Shown one piece after another: positions 8,974 to 17,895 of a stretch of DNA of 64,000 nt. Source of the stretch: Chitinophagaceae bacterium (GTDB lineage Bacteria; Bacteroidota; Bacteroidia; Chitinophagales; Chitinophagaceae). Position 1 is the first letter of the stretch; each line of letters opens with the position of its first letter. The stretch covers positions 1-64,000 of the forward strand of contig CANGIT010000014.1 of assembly GCA_947454155.1 (NCBI GenBank), given 5' to 3'. The position numbers were made by a program, and so were the translations under genes. Below the pieces are notes generated by a model. It was given only the letters and a program-made list of their open reading frames with translations, did no database searches and had not been told where the DNA came from.

Positions 8974-10896
8974 TTGAACGTAAACGACCCCTCATTAGGA
9001 GAAGTACATGGCAGCGTGGATACCACCCGAAAGGCAAATGGATGGAGGAAGATTTTTTCCTTTATCGGTCCCGCCTATCTGGTAAGTGTGGGTTATATGG
9101 ATCCGGGCAATTGGGCTACGGATATCGCCGGGGGCAGTAAATACGGTTTTTCGCTGATCTGGGTTTTGCTGGCCAGCAATCTGATGGCGATTGTATTGCA
9201 GAGCATGAGTGCGAGATTGGGAATTGTGAGAGGTCGCGATCTGGCACAAGCCAACCGGGAGGCTTATCCCCAACAAATTGTTTTTCTCCTCTGGATTTTT
9301 GCAGAGATTGCCATTGCCGCCACCGACCTGGCCGAAGTGCTGGGTATGGCCATCGGATTACAATTATTATTTGGACTGCCATTAATGGCTGGTGTTACAA
9401 TTACGGTTCTGGACACTTTTCTGTTGTTGTATCTCCAAAAACTGGGCATGCGAAAAATTGAAGCCTTCATCATTGTGTTGATTGGCATCATCGGCATTTC
9501 CTTTTTAATCAACATCATTCTTGCACAACCTTCCCTCGATGAAATCATCAGCGGATTCATACCCAGCTTGCCCGATGCTCAACAGGTTTATTCAACAGCC
9601 GGTATTCATGGCGTTTTGCCCAAAGAAACAGCACTTTATCTGGCCATCGGCATGATTGGTGCCACCGTGATGCCTCATAATCTTTACCTGCATTCCGCCC
9701 TCATTCAAACCCGAAAAATAGACAGAAGTCCCGAAGGCATCAAAGAAGCATTGCGCTGGAGTAAGATCGACAGTGTGGTAGCCCTCAACGTGGCTTTTCT
9801 GATTAATGCTGCCATATTGGTATTGGCCGCTACTGTGTTTTTTAAAACAGGACGCACAGGCATCGGCGAAATAAGCGAGGCGCATCAATTGCTTTCTCCA
9901 CTGTTGGGGACAGAACTGGCTTCCACGCTTTTCGCCATAGCCCTGATTGCTTCCGGACAAAGCTCCACCATTACCGGTACTTTATCCGGACAGATTGTTA
10001 TGGAAGGATACCTTAAAATCAGGATCAATCCGATGATGAGAAGATTGATCACCCGTTTACTCGCTGTTGTACCGGCGATGATCTTCATTGCTGTATCCGG
10101 TGATAAAAACATCGATCAATTGTTGATTTTCAGTCAGGTGATTTTAAGTCTTCAACTGGGCTTCGCCATTATTCCGCTTATTCATTTTGTCAGCGATCGA
10201 TCCACCATGAAAGAATTTGCCATCAGCAAAAAAACACAATGGCTTTCCTGGGGCATGGCTTTATTACTGGTGATACTCAATTTCAAAATGGTTGCCGACG
10301 CCATCATTGGCGATGGCATGAAGAGTCATGATGGCTATTATTATTACTTGCTTTTTCTGCTCCCTCTTCTGTTTCTGGGATTGCTCGTTTACATCACCAT
10401 TTATCCTTGGCTGAAAAACAAAAAAGAGCATGCCTCTATCGCAATGCACGATGACGAAGAACATCTATATGACATCAACACCCCAGCATACCAAAAAATT
10501 GCATTGGCGCTCGACTTCAGCAACAACGACAACAAAGTGATTGCGGCAGCGATTGGTCAGCATGGAAAGGCGATGCAATATGTACTGATTCATGTGGTAG
10601 AGACCGCCTCTGCCGGCATACACGGCCATCTCACCGCCGATTTTGAAACCATGAAAGATAAAGAAAGGCTGGACGGACTGACTGAACAATTAAGAAGAAA
10701 AGGTTACGACGTTACAGGCAAACTGGGTTATCATCATACGGCCAAAGAAATAGTACGCATTGTGCAAGAAGAAAACATCGACCTGCTCTATATTGGCGCA
10801 CATGGCCACAAAGGCTGGAAAGATTTCATCTATGGCTCAACGATAGACCGTGTAAGGCACGACCTTACGATTCCTGTTTTCATTGTGAATGTTTGA
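8974..10896 (+). CDS. Nramp divalent metal transporter fused to a universal stress protein domain
   Basis: A 640-residue fusion. Residues 1 to about 480 form an Nramp/MntH transporter for Mn2+/Fe2+ with proton coupling. The metal-site motifs are present: DPGN at 43-46 (segment 1) and MPHN around 233-236 (segment 6). After a charged linker, residues 505-640 are a universal stress protein domain ending with the nucleotide-binding pattern GAHGHKGWKDFIYGST. There is no ATG ahead of the first membrane segment. I place the start at the TTG at 8974 (MNVNDPSLGEVHG), with TTG at 8947 or 8917 as alternatives. The stop codon directly abuts that of the convergent glycosyltransferase gene with no base between. 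Confidence 0.88.
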   Translation: MNVNDPSLGEVHGSVDTTRKANGWRKIFSFIGPAYLVSVGYMDPGNWATDIAGGSKYGFSLIWVLLASNLMAIVLQSMSARLGIVRGRDLAQANREAYPQQIVFLLWIFAEIAIAATDLAEVLGMAIGLQLLFGLPLMAGVTITVLDTFLLLYLQKLGMRKIEAFIIVLIGIIGISFLINIILAQPSLDEIISGFIPSLPDAQQVYSTAGIHGVLPKETALYLAIGMIGATVMPHNLYLHSALIQTRKIDRSPEGIKEALRWSKIDSVVALNVAFLINAAILVLAATVFFKTGRTGIGEISEAHQLLSPLLGTELASTLFAIALIASGQSSTITGTLSGQIVMEGYLKIRINPMMRRLITRLLAVVPAMIFIAVSGDKNIDQLLIFSQVILSLQLGFAIIPLIHFVSDRSTMKEFAISKKTQWLSWGMALLLVILNFKMVADAIIGDGMKSHDGYYYYLLFLLPLLFLGLLVYITIYPWLKNKKEHASIAMHDDEEHLYDINTPAYQKIALALDFSNNDNKVIAAAIGQHGKAMQYVLIHVVETASAGIHGHLTADFETMKDKERLDGLTEQLRRKGYDVTGKLGYHHTAKEIVRIVQEENIDLLYIGAHGHKGWKDFIYGSTIDRVRHDLTIPVFIVNV

Positions 10897-11913
10897 TTAC
10901 AAAAGTCCAAGCTTGCGGTGAACCTTGGCCGCCAGCATGTCCGTATCGATATTCCGCATGCATTTGAAATGGCCCAGCGGACATTTTTTACCCCCATATT
11001 TGCTGCAAGGCTGACACCAGAGATTGAGTACGATATTTTCGTACAAGCCCGACAGTTGTAATGCATTCAGCGAAGAGCCATAATAAGGTTCCACATCCAG
11101 CTTGGGTGAAGTGCCGCCCCAGATGGCCAGCACGGGCTTGTTCAAGGCACAGGCAATGTATTGCAATCCTGTATCGTGTGAGATCACCAGCTTCGAACGC
11201 TGCAACAAATCGGAGGATTCCAGCAGCGAAAATTTTCCGCAGGAGTTGTAGATGCGTATCGGATCGATGGCTGCAATCTGCTCCCCTTCTGCTCTTTCTG
11301 AAGGGCCGCCCAATAAGATGATGGGATATTTGATGGCTCGGCAAAGGTCTTGCAGTTTTTCAACGGGCATTTTCTTGGTGGCATGATTGGCCCCAATCAC
11401 GAGTGCCACATATCCCAATTGATGAGAAGCAGGAATATCGTCGTTTTTCACTTGTTCATGAGAGGGAATGAAAAAATCCAATCCGCCTCCATCATCCTTC
11501 ACCCCCAATGCCTTTACGGTATCCAGACTCCTTTGCGTGATATGACGCCCCGGCATCAAATTGATTTTCAGACGGGCCAGGATGATTTTTTTCACGCTCA
11601 ACTTATCAATCACTGAAGAAGGCTTTTTCAATGCCTTCACTACACGATGACTCCTGATATTGTTATGCAGATCCACCACAAAATCGAAATCCTCATTCTT
11701 CAACTGATCGAGTAAGGTATCCAAATCATTATCGTAATAATGAAAACGATCGATATGAGGATTGTAGGCTGTTACCGCTTGAAAAGACAACTTGGTGAGG
11801 AAATGGATTTCACTTTCTGGCAGCTGCTGTTTGACACAACGGAACACAGGCGAAGCCAGCACAATATCGCCAATGGAAGAAAATCTGATGATCAGTATTT
11901 TTTTCTTATTCAT
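10897..11913 (-). CDS. Glycosyltransferase family 9 (heptosyltransferase-like)
   Basis: A 338-residue GT9 enzyme like ADP-heptose:LPS heptosyltransferases, which add heptose to the lipopolysaccharide core at the inner face of the inner membrane. The N-terminus ILIIRFSSIGDIVLASPVFR is the classical acceptor-side start; the donor-side motif SHDTGLQYIACALNKPVLAIWGGTSP lies near 250-275. A cysteine-rich tail (LWCQPCSKYGGKKCPLGHFKCMRNI) near 302-326 is frequent in Bacteroidota members. I start at the ATG at 11913 (MNKKKILIIRF); an ATG at 11928 is also possible. The actual donor sugar is unproven. No terminator is visible between it and the convergent Nramp gene. Confidence 0.87.
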   Translation of the reverse strand: MNKKKILIIRFSSIGDIVLASPVFRCVKQQLPESEIHFLTKLSFQAVTAYNPHIDRFHYYDNDLDTLLDQLKNEDFDFVVDLHNNIRSHRVVKALKKPSSVIDKLSVKKIILARLKINLMPGRHITQRSLDTVKALGVKDDGGGLDFFIPSHEQVKNDDIPASHQLGYVALVIGANHATKKMPVEKLQDLCRAIKYPIILLGGPSERAEGEQIAAIDPIRIYNSCGKFSLLESSDLLQRSKLVISHDTGLQYIACALNKPVLAIWGGTSPKLDVEPYYGSSLNALQLSGLYENIVLNLWCQPCSKYGGKKCPLGHFKCMRNIDTDMLAAKVHRKLGLL

Positions 11914-12010
11914 GATGGATGCTTTCATTTTGTAATCATCAAATTTGAAAAGCCTGGTCTTTGAGGTTTGACCTGTATCAACTTAACCAATCGCCATTCT
12001 CCCTACAGGA

Positions 12011-13234
12011 TCATACTTCTGTGAAATTGAGGTCTTTGCCGAAAGTCTCTTTGATCAGCACAATCGCCACCAAAGAAAAAGACATGATGACCACTGCTGT
12101 GATCAGTCCGGCATGATAATAATCGGTGTAAAGTCTTAACCATTTGAATAAAGGCAGAATGGCTACAGCCAGCATGCCTCTTACCATGTTGGGGATGGTG
12201 GTAGCGGCGGTGGCCCTCAGATTGGTACCAAACTGTTCGGCCGCCATGGTGACAAAAATCGCCCAGTAACCTGTACCAAATCCGATGCCGGCACAGATCC
12301 AGTACATACGTGCGGCAGAGTTGTTGAAGGCGGGCAAGAAAAACAAAGTGATAAACAACAAGGTGATGGATATGTAAATATACAAGGCCGTTTTTCTGCT
12401 TTTAAAATATTGACTTACGAGTCCGATTAAAATATCACCTGCAGAAATGGCGGCATAGGCATACATGATGGACTTTCCCGGATCAATGGCTTCCTTAATG
12501 CCCATGGTCTCGCCAAACTCTTTAGAGAACGTCACTAAAATACCGATACAAAGCCAGGTGGGCAATCCGATAAGGATATTGAGCAGATAACGTGTAAACC
12601 TGTCGGCATTATTGAAGAACATCAGAAAATCGCCACGCTTCATTTTTTCTTTTTTGACCTTCTGATACATTGACGATTCAAAAACAGACATCCTCAGCAT
12701 CAGCAACACGAAACCCATTCCGGCACCGATGAAATAGCAGGTACGCCAATGAAAGTGCTGTTTAAATACAAAGGCCATCACCGCACCCGAGAGGCCGATG
12801 CCTGCCACCAGTGAAGTGGCTATTCCTCTTTTCTCTTTGGCCATCAGTTCTGCCACAAGCGTGATACCTGCACCCAATTCGCCCGCCAAACCGATGCCCG
12901 CCACAAAGCGGATCAACTTGTATTGCAAAACCGTTTGCACCAGACCGTTAGCGATATTGGCTAAGGAATACAACAAGATCGAACCAAACAAAACACTGAG
13001 CCTTCCTTTCTTGTCGCCCATCACCCCCCAGATGATACCACCGATCAGCAAGCCCCACATCTGCCAGCTGAGGATATCCTCACCCACTGTTTTCACCATT
13101 TCCTTACTGATGCCCATGTCTGTTAAACTGGGTATCCGGATAATGCCAAAAAGCAGCAAATCATAGATATCTACAAAATAGCCCAATGCTGCAACAAAAA
13201 CTGCTGTAGTGAATATTTTAGAGGAGTGGGACAT
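12011..13234 (-). CDS. MFS transporter, metabolite:H+ symporter-like
   Basis: A 407-residue major facilitator with about 12 membrane segments. The loop 2-3 signature appears as GVMGDKKGRLSVLFGS near 89-104, and RFVAGIGLAGELGAGITLVAELMAKEKRG near 129-157 is the segment 4-5 pattern of the sugar/organic acid (MHS-like) branch. The substrate cannot be assigned. The gene is the last of a minus-strand run of dctA-like, dedA-like and MFS genes, but the gaps between them hold repeat tracts, so co-transcription is uncertain. Confidence 0.85.
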   Translation of the reverse strand: MSHSSKIFTTAVFVAALGYFVDIYDLLLFGIIRIPSLTDMGISKEMVKTVGEDILSWQMWGLLIGGIIWGVMGDKKGRLSVLFGSILLYSLANIANGLVQTVLQYKLIRFVAGIGLAGELGAGITLVAELMAKEKRGIATSLVAGIGLSGAVMAFVFKQHFHWRTCYFIGAGMGFVLLMLRMSVFESSMYQKVKKEKMKRGDFLMFFNNADRFTRYLLNILIGLPTWLCIGILVTFSKEFGETMGIKEAIDPGKSIMYAYAAISAGDILIGLVSQYFKSRKTALYIYISITLLFITLFFLPAFNNSAARMYWICAGIGFGTGYWAIFVTMAAEQFGTNLRATAATTIPNMVRGMLAVAILPLFKWLRLYTDYYHAGLITAVVIMSFSLVAIVLIKETFGKDLNFTEV

Positions 13235-13245
13235 ATTAAAACATT

Positions 13246-13390
13246 AGGGTTTCGTAGGTTTTGTGGGTTTCGTAGGTTTAGTAAGTTTCGTGTGTTTAGT
13301 AGGTTTTGTAGGTTTCTTGGGCTTTGTGAAATGGTTTAAAAATGATCAACCAACCAAACCTACCAAACTTGCCTAACCTACCTAACCTAC
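13246..13390. repeat. 9-bp-period inverted repeat pair (dispersed repeat)
   Basis: A run of about nine units like GGTTTCGTA / GGTTTTGTG / GGTTTAGTA at exact 9-base spacing (about 13249-13329) is followed, after some 25 bases, by a C/A-rich run AACCAAACC / TACCAAACT / TGCCTAACC / TACCTAACC that reaches the 3' end of the dedA-like gene. The two arms are near reverse complements, so RNA from either strand could form a long hairpin. It fills the gap between the dedA-like and MFS genes. Confidence 0.75.
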
Positions 13391-14097
13391 TTTGCTTTCT
13401 TCGAAAACACCATCTTCATAATCACCGGAGCGGTGGTCACCAGCACGATACCGATGACAATCACTTCGAGATGATTTTTTAATTCGAAATGATCAAAATG
13501 ATTGTAAATGAATCTTTCCAGATAATGACCGGCGAACAACATGGAATAGACCCAGGCGAAACTTCCCACAATATTGTAAAATAAAAAGTTCTTTCTGTTC
13601 ATTTGAACAACACCGGCAATGATAGGAGCAAATGTTCTTACAATAGGAATGAACCTGGCGAATACTATGGCTCCACCGCCATGCTTTTCATAGAAATCTT
13701 TAGCTTGGAATAAATATTTTTTCTTGAAAAAAAACGTGTCTTTTCTTTCAAACAAATAGGGGCCGCTTTTTTTACCAAACCAATATCCAACAGAGTTGCC
13801 AATGATTCCGGCCGCTGCGATCAAGAAACCTAAAAATAAAAGATTCAATATTTCATTATTCAACTGAAAACCAAGTGCGGATTCAATTATTGGTGGAATT
13901 CCAGACGAATTATCCCCTTCGCTGAAAATACCTGTAACAAACAACAATGAGTCGCCGGGTAAAAAGAATCCGGCAAACAAACCGGTTTCGGCAAAAACCA
14001 CAAACAAAATAAACCAGAGACCGCCATGTTCAATGTACCACTGCGGCTGCAGCAGCTGCATCCAATTAAAAGACAGAAATATGTTTTCGAGTATCAT
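13387..14097 (-). CDS. DedA family membrane protein
   Basis: A 236-residue DedA/SNARE-associated (VTT domain) inner-membrane protein. This family includes undecaprenyl-phosphate and phospholipid flippases. The start ENIFLSFNWMQLLQPQWYIEHGG and the segment GLFAGFFLPGDSLLFVTG near 40-57 match DedA; ARFIPIVRTFAPIIAGVVQMNRKNF near 144-168 contains the conserved arginine region. It lies between the dicarboxylate symporter and MFS genes on the same strand. Repeat tracts lie on both sides, and the last bases overlap the inverted-repeat arm. Confidence 0.9.
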   Translation of the reverse strand: MILENIFLSFNWMQLLQPQWYIEHGGLWFILFVVFAETGLFAGFFLPGDSLLFVTGIFSEGDNSSGIPPIIESALGFQLNNEILNLLFLGFLIAAAGIIGNSVGYWFGKKSGPYLFERKDTFFFKKKYLFQAKDFYEKHGGGAIVFARFIPIVRTFAPIIAGVVQMNRKNFLFYNIVGSFAWVYSMLFAGHYLERFIYNHFDHFELKNHLEVIVIGIVLVTTAPVIMKMVFSKKAK

Positions 14098-14102
14098 AAA
14101 AA

Positions 14103-14166
14103 GATATTTGAAGTTTGATTGTTTGGTGGGTTTAGTATGTTTAAATCAAACCTATGTAACATAAAA
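14103..14166. repeat. Short 9-bp-period inverted repeat (dispersed repeat)
   Basis: GATTGTTTG / GTGGGTTTA / GTATGTTTA is followed directly by AATCAAACC / TATGTAACA, a compact two-arm version of the same repeat type. It lies between the start of the dedA-like gene and the end of the symporter gene. Confidence 0.5.
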
Positions 14167-14207
14167 AACTAGTGCTTTTGTGCAGTCAGGTATATAACAT
14201 ATCAACC

Positions 14208-15473
14208 CTACCCTTCCAACGCTCCTTCCCATTTACTCACAGCGGCCGTAGCCAATGCATTTCCGAGTACGTTGGTCATGCTGCGGCCCATATCGCAGAA
14301 GGTATCAATCGCCAGCACCAGACCAATGCCTTCGGGCGGAATGCCAAACATGCCGCAAGTGGCCAGCACCACCACCAGTGAGGCACGTGGCACACCGGCA
14401 ATGCCTTTGCTCGTAAGCATGAATACCAGCAACATCGCGATTTGAGTTTCCAGATGACCGGTTACGGAAGTGATATTGTAAGCCTGTGCGATGAACATGC
14501 CGGCAAAGGTCATGTACATCATGCTGCCATCCAGATTAAAAGAATAGCCTAAAGGCAATGTGAAAGAAACAATCTTGTTGTTACAACCAAAACGTTCCAT
14601 CTCTTCCACCAGTTTGGGGAACACCGCCTCACTGCTGGCAGTATTGAAAGCGATGGCCATGGGGCTGTACAAGCGTTTCAATAAAACCTTCAAGCGTTTT
14701 TTCAATATGAGATATCCAACCCCCAATAAGATCAGCCAGAGTGCTGCGAGTCCAAGATAAAAAGAGCCGATATAATACGCATAGGTTTTTAAAATCATCA
14801 ACCCTTTGATGGAAATCACGGCGGTCATGGCGCCAAAAACGCCGAGTGGAGCGAGATTCATCACATAAGCAACCATTTTCAATACGATATGCGTCAGTGC
14901 ATCCAACGCTTTCACAATGGGTGCACCCTTTTCGCCAATGGCGGTAACGGCTACACCAAAAAAAACTGAAAAAATCACCAGTTGCAGAATCTCGTTGTTG
15001 GCCATGGCTTCCACCACGCTACGCGGAAAAACATGCTCAATGAATTTATCGAGAGAAAACTCTTTGGTTTTCCCTATCAGATCTTTAGCGCCTTCCAGGT
15101 CGTTTCCGGCAATATTCACGCCTACACCGGGTTTGGTGATGTTCACAAGAATGAGTCCGAGTGTAAGACTGATCAGCGATGCGGAAATAAACCACAACAT
15201 GGCTTTACCACCCACCCTGCCTACCGTTTTCAAATCACCCAGCTTGGCAATGCCCACCACCAGGGTGGCAAACACCAATGGGGCAATGATCATCTGCACC
15301 ATCCGAATAAAAATGGTGGCCAGCAGTTTTATTTTGGGCGAAAAGTCTTTGATGAATTCGGGAGAAGCGTTTTCATGCACAAGATAACCGGCAAAAATTC
15401 CCAACACCATGGCTATGACGATATACAGTGTAAGCCTGTTGGGTTTTGAAGTTGGAGCGGAATGTTCTTGCAT
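14208..15473 (-). CDS. Dicarboxylate/amino acid:cation symporter
   Basis: A 421-residue DAACS (GltP/DctA) symporter importing C4-dicarboxylates or glutamate/aspartate with H+ or Na+. Family segments include MIIAPLVFATLVVGIAKLG near 62-80, the serine-rich hairpin NTASSEAVFPKLVEEME, LPLGYSFNLDGSMMYMTFAGMFIAQ and the last hairpin SKGIAGVPRASLVVVLA with the substrate-binding segment IDTFCDMGRSMTNVLGNALAT. I start at the ATG at 15473 (MQEHSAPTSKPN). The preferred substrate is not decided by the sequence. Confidence 0.92.
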   Translation of the reverse strand: MQEHSAPTSKPNRLTLYIVIAMVLGIFAGYLVHENASPEFIKDFSPKIKLLATIFIRMVQMIIAPLVFATLVVGIAKLGDLKTVGRVGGKAMLWFISASLISLTLGLILVNITKPGVGVNIAGNDLEGAKDLIGKTKEFSLDKFIEHVFPRSVVEAMANNEILQLVIFSVFFGVAVTAIGEKGAPIVKALDALTHIVLKMVAYVMNLAPLGVFGAMTAVISIKGLMILKTYAYYIGSFYLGLAALWLILLGVGYLILKKRLKVLLKRLYSPMAIAFNTASSEAVFPKLVEEMERFGCNNKIVSFTLPLGYSFNLDGSMMYMTFAGMFIAQAYNITSVTGHLETQIAMLLVFMLTSKGIAGVPRASLVVVLATCGMFGIPPEGIGLVLAIDTFCDMGRSMTNVLGNALATAAVSKWEGALEG

Positions 15474-15605
15474 GTTTGTTTTTTGGATTTGCAATATAAA
15501 GATAAAAGCCATAATGGCTTGTGGGTATCTTTCGTGTGAATTTGCACAACGAATTCAATTATTTCCTATTTTTCGGTTTCATTCAAAAAAAATAAAGAAA
15601 TCATT

Positions 15606-17231
15606 ATGGGAATTTTTACGAGAAAACCAATTCAAATGCTGATGGAAGAGGCAGGAGATTCGGAAAAAGGATTGAAAAGAACTTTATCTGCTGGATCATT
15701 GGTGGCCTTAGGCATCGGCGCCATAATTGGGGCTGGGCTTTTCGTAAGAACAGCAGCTGCTGCTGCTCAGAATGCTGGTCCTTCTGTGACTTTGGGTTTT
15801 ATCGTAGCTGCGATTGGATGTGCACTGGCTGGATTATGTTACGCTGAACTTTCTTCATCAATTCCAATCTCCGGTAGTGCTTACACCTACACATATGCAA
15901 CTATGGGTCAATTGTTGGCCTGGGTCATCGGTTGGGACCTGGTACTCGAATATGCGGTTGGTGCAGCCACCGTTGGTATCGCCTGGAGTGAATATCTAAA
16001 TAATTTACTGACCAATGTATTCCATGTAAAAGCTATTGCTTACGAATGGTGCCATTCTCCATTTGAATCCCTGCACCAAGTAAGTGGAACCTCCATCGAT
16101 ACCATCATCAATTTTTTCACTGCCAAAGATCATGATTTGCTCGTCAAAGCAGTTCAAACCGGAGCTGATGGCAGCAAATCATTAATCATTCCACACGAAC
16201 AATATATCAAACTTCCCGAAAACCTGACAACCTTGGTGCAAACTAGCAATGGGATGGTCAATTTACCCGCTCTAGGAATTGTTGCTTTGATGAGTTTATT
16301 ATTGATCAAGGGTACACAGGAATCTGCTTTTGTAAATGGCTTGATTGTAATTACAAAAGTTTCCATCGTGATTTTGATTATTGTGCTGGGTTGGGGTTTC
16401 ATACAATCCGGCAATCACACACCTTATATTCCTGAACCTAGTAAATATATCGACGGACAAGGCGTATCACATAACTATGGTGGTATTATGGGAATTCTTG
16501 GTGCAGCAGGTGTGGTTTTCTTTGCCTTCATTGGCTTTGATGCGGTAAGTACGGCCGCTCAGGAAACAAAAAACCCAAAAAAAGCGATGCCTATTGGTAT
16601 ACTGGGATCGTTGGCTGTTTGCACTGTTTTGTATATTCTGTTTGCACATGTGCTGACAGGTCTGGTGGATGTTGATTTTTTCAGAACGAACGGTAAAGAA
16701 GCATCTGTCGTCAAAGCAATTGAAAAAACAATGGTGGGATATTCCTGGCTTGGCAAGTTTGTAACGGTTGCCATTCTTGCCGGTTTTTCATCTGTAATAT
16801 TGGTAATGCTGCTCGGGCAAAGCCGTGTTTTTTACTCGATGAGTAAAGATGGAATGTTGCCAGCTGCTTTCAGTGCCATACATCCTAAATTCAAAACTCC
16901 CTATAAAGCCAATCTTTTCATTTTGATCATTGTAGGTGCATTTGCCGCATTTGTACCGGGCGACATTGTAGGTGATATGACCAGCATTGGAACTTTGTTT
17001 GCATTCATTCTGGTTTGTGCCGCGGTAATCATATTAAGAAAAACAGACCCAGATCTGCCTCGTCAATTCAGAACACCACTGGTTCCTGTTGTACCCATAT
17101 TGGGCATCATCGTATGTGCTGCCATGATTTTTGGATTGGGCTGGTTGAATTGGGCAAGACTGATTGGCTGGCTGGCCATTGGTTTCATTATTTATTTTGG
17201 ATACAGCAGAAAGAACGCACATATCAAGTAA
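15606..17231 (+). CDS. APC family amino acid permease
   Basis: A 541-residue permease of the amino acid-polyamine-organocation superfamily, closest in plan to cationic amino acid transporters. The first segment carries LVALGIGAIIGAGLFVRTAAAA near 33-54, the unwound substrate-binding GAIIGAGLF. A segment 6 motif FFAFIGFDAVSTAAQETKNPKKAMPIGI lies near 302-329. A long extracytoplasmic insertion near 145-200 is rich in polar residues. The substrate is not assignable. It ends at a strong terminator, starts with ATG and appears to be a single-gene unit, divergent from the dicarboxylate symporter. Confidence 0.92.
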   Translation: MGIFTRKPIQMLMEEAGDSEKGLKRTLSAGSLVALGIGAIIGAGLFVRTAAAAAQNAGPSVTLGFIVAAIGCALAGLCYAELSSSIPISGSAYTYTYATMGQLLAWVIGWDLVLEYAVGAATVGIAWSEYLNNLLTNVFHVKAIAYEWCHSPFESLHQVSGTSIDTIINFFTAKDHDLLVKAVQTGADGSKSLIIPHEQYIKLPENLTTLVQTSNGMVNLPALGIVALMSLLLIKGTQESAFVNGLIVITKVSIVILIIVLGWGFIQSGNHTPYIPEPSKYIDGQGVSHNYGGIMGILGAAGVVFFAFIGFDAVSTAAQETKNPKKAMPIGILGSLAVCTVLYILFAHVLTGLVDVDFFRTNGKEASVVKAIEKTMVGYSWLGKFVTVAILAGFSSVILVMLLGQSRVFYSMSKDGMLPAAFSAIHPKFKTPYKANLFILIIVGAFAAFVPGDIVGDMTSIGTLFAFILVCAAVIILRKTDPDLPRQFRTPLVPVVPILGIIVCAAMIFGLGWLNWARLIGWLAIGFIIYFGYSRKNAHIK

Positions 17232-17254
17232 ACAAACTGATATTTTTTTTCGAT

Positions 17255-17295
17255 CACCCGGTAATAATTTTAAAAGTATTACCGGGTGTTTTTTT
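17255..17295 (+). terminator. Rho-independent terminator of the amino acid permease
   Basis: CACCCGGTAATA (17255-17266) pairs perfectly with TATTACCGGGTG (17277-17288), followed by seven T. Confidence 0.92.
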
Positions 17296-17329
17296 ACGAT
17301 GCTAATTAATTTCGGCAGTTTTTTTGTTT

Positions 17330-17406
17330 ATTATCGTTTGTGGTTTGTGGTTTGGTGTTTGGTGTTTGAAATTTATGATTGGTGATTAGTGATTAGTGGT
17401 TGTGAG
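17330..17406. repeat. 7-bp-period G/T-rich tract (dispersed repeat)
   Basis: TTTGTGG, TTTGTGG, TTTGGTG, TTTGGTG, TTTGAAA, TTTATGA, TTGGTGA, TTAGTGA and TTAGTGG follow each other at 7-base spacing, directly upstream of the promoter of the next gene. This copy has no opposite arm. Confidence 0.6.
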
Positions 17407-17438
17407 TTTTGCTGTTTGTAAAGTTTACTTTACATTTG
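17407..17438 (+). promoter_or_regulatory. Bacteroidota-type promoter of the membrane protein/XRE pair
   Basis: TTTTG (17407-17411), a 19-base spacer and TACATTTG (17431-17438) match the -33/-7 elements of the Bacteroidota housekeeping sigma factor (TTTG, TAnnTTTG). The ATG follows 22 bases later. Confidence 0.7.
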
Positions 17439-17460
17439 TATTTCATCAAAAACAAATAAA

Positions 17461-17895
17461 ATGAAGCCTTTTTACTTGTTGCCAAACAGATTCAAGCGAA
17501 TCGGATTTTATCTTTTTCCAGTAGGAATTATTTTCTGGATGGCCACACAATTGGGATGGATGGGCTCAGGACTGAGTCATAGTGATAGGGTCGCCATTTT
17601 GAGTTTATCTTTTTTTAGTTTTCTTTTCGGATTGTACTTCTCCATATTTTCTAAAGAAAGAATTGAAGATGAATGTATCCAAACGATCAGGTTGAAATCA
17701 TTTCAAATCAGCGCCATCACTCAAATGTTGTTTTTTATGATTGCATTCGGCGCTATGTTTATTTTCAATTCCGAGCCCGAGGGAAATGGAGGATTAGCAG
17801 CGTTTTTTCTGGCTGCCATTGTATTATTCTGGCTCAGTTATCTTATTGCTTTCAATTCTACATTAATCATCAATAAATACAAAGCGGATGATTAA
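17461..17895 (+). CDS. Four-helix membrane protein paired with an XRE regulator
   Basis: A 144-residue hydrophobic protein with about four predicted membrane segments (near 15-32, 44-60, 82-102 and 110-133) and short charged loops; no catalytic motif. I do not recognise a named family. The gene overlaps the downstream helix-turn-helix gene by 8 bases and shares its promoter, the usual layout of small membrane protein/XRE pairs in which the membrane partner may sense a signal or sequester the regulator. That role is inference. Confidence 0.7.
   Translation: MKPFYLLPNRFKRIGFYLFPVGIIFWMATQLGWMGSGLSHSDRVAILSLSFFSFLFGLYFSIFSKERIEDECIQTIRLKSFQISAITQMLFFMIAFGAMFIFNSEPEGNGGLAAFFLAAIVLFWLSYLIAFNSTLIINKYKADD

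Noticed and set aside
8822..9037. N-terminal extension of the phosphorylase-like protein
   Set aside because: The extra 72 residues overlap the divergent transporter gene, look random, and the family-like sequence starts at the ATG at 8821.
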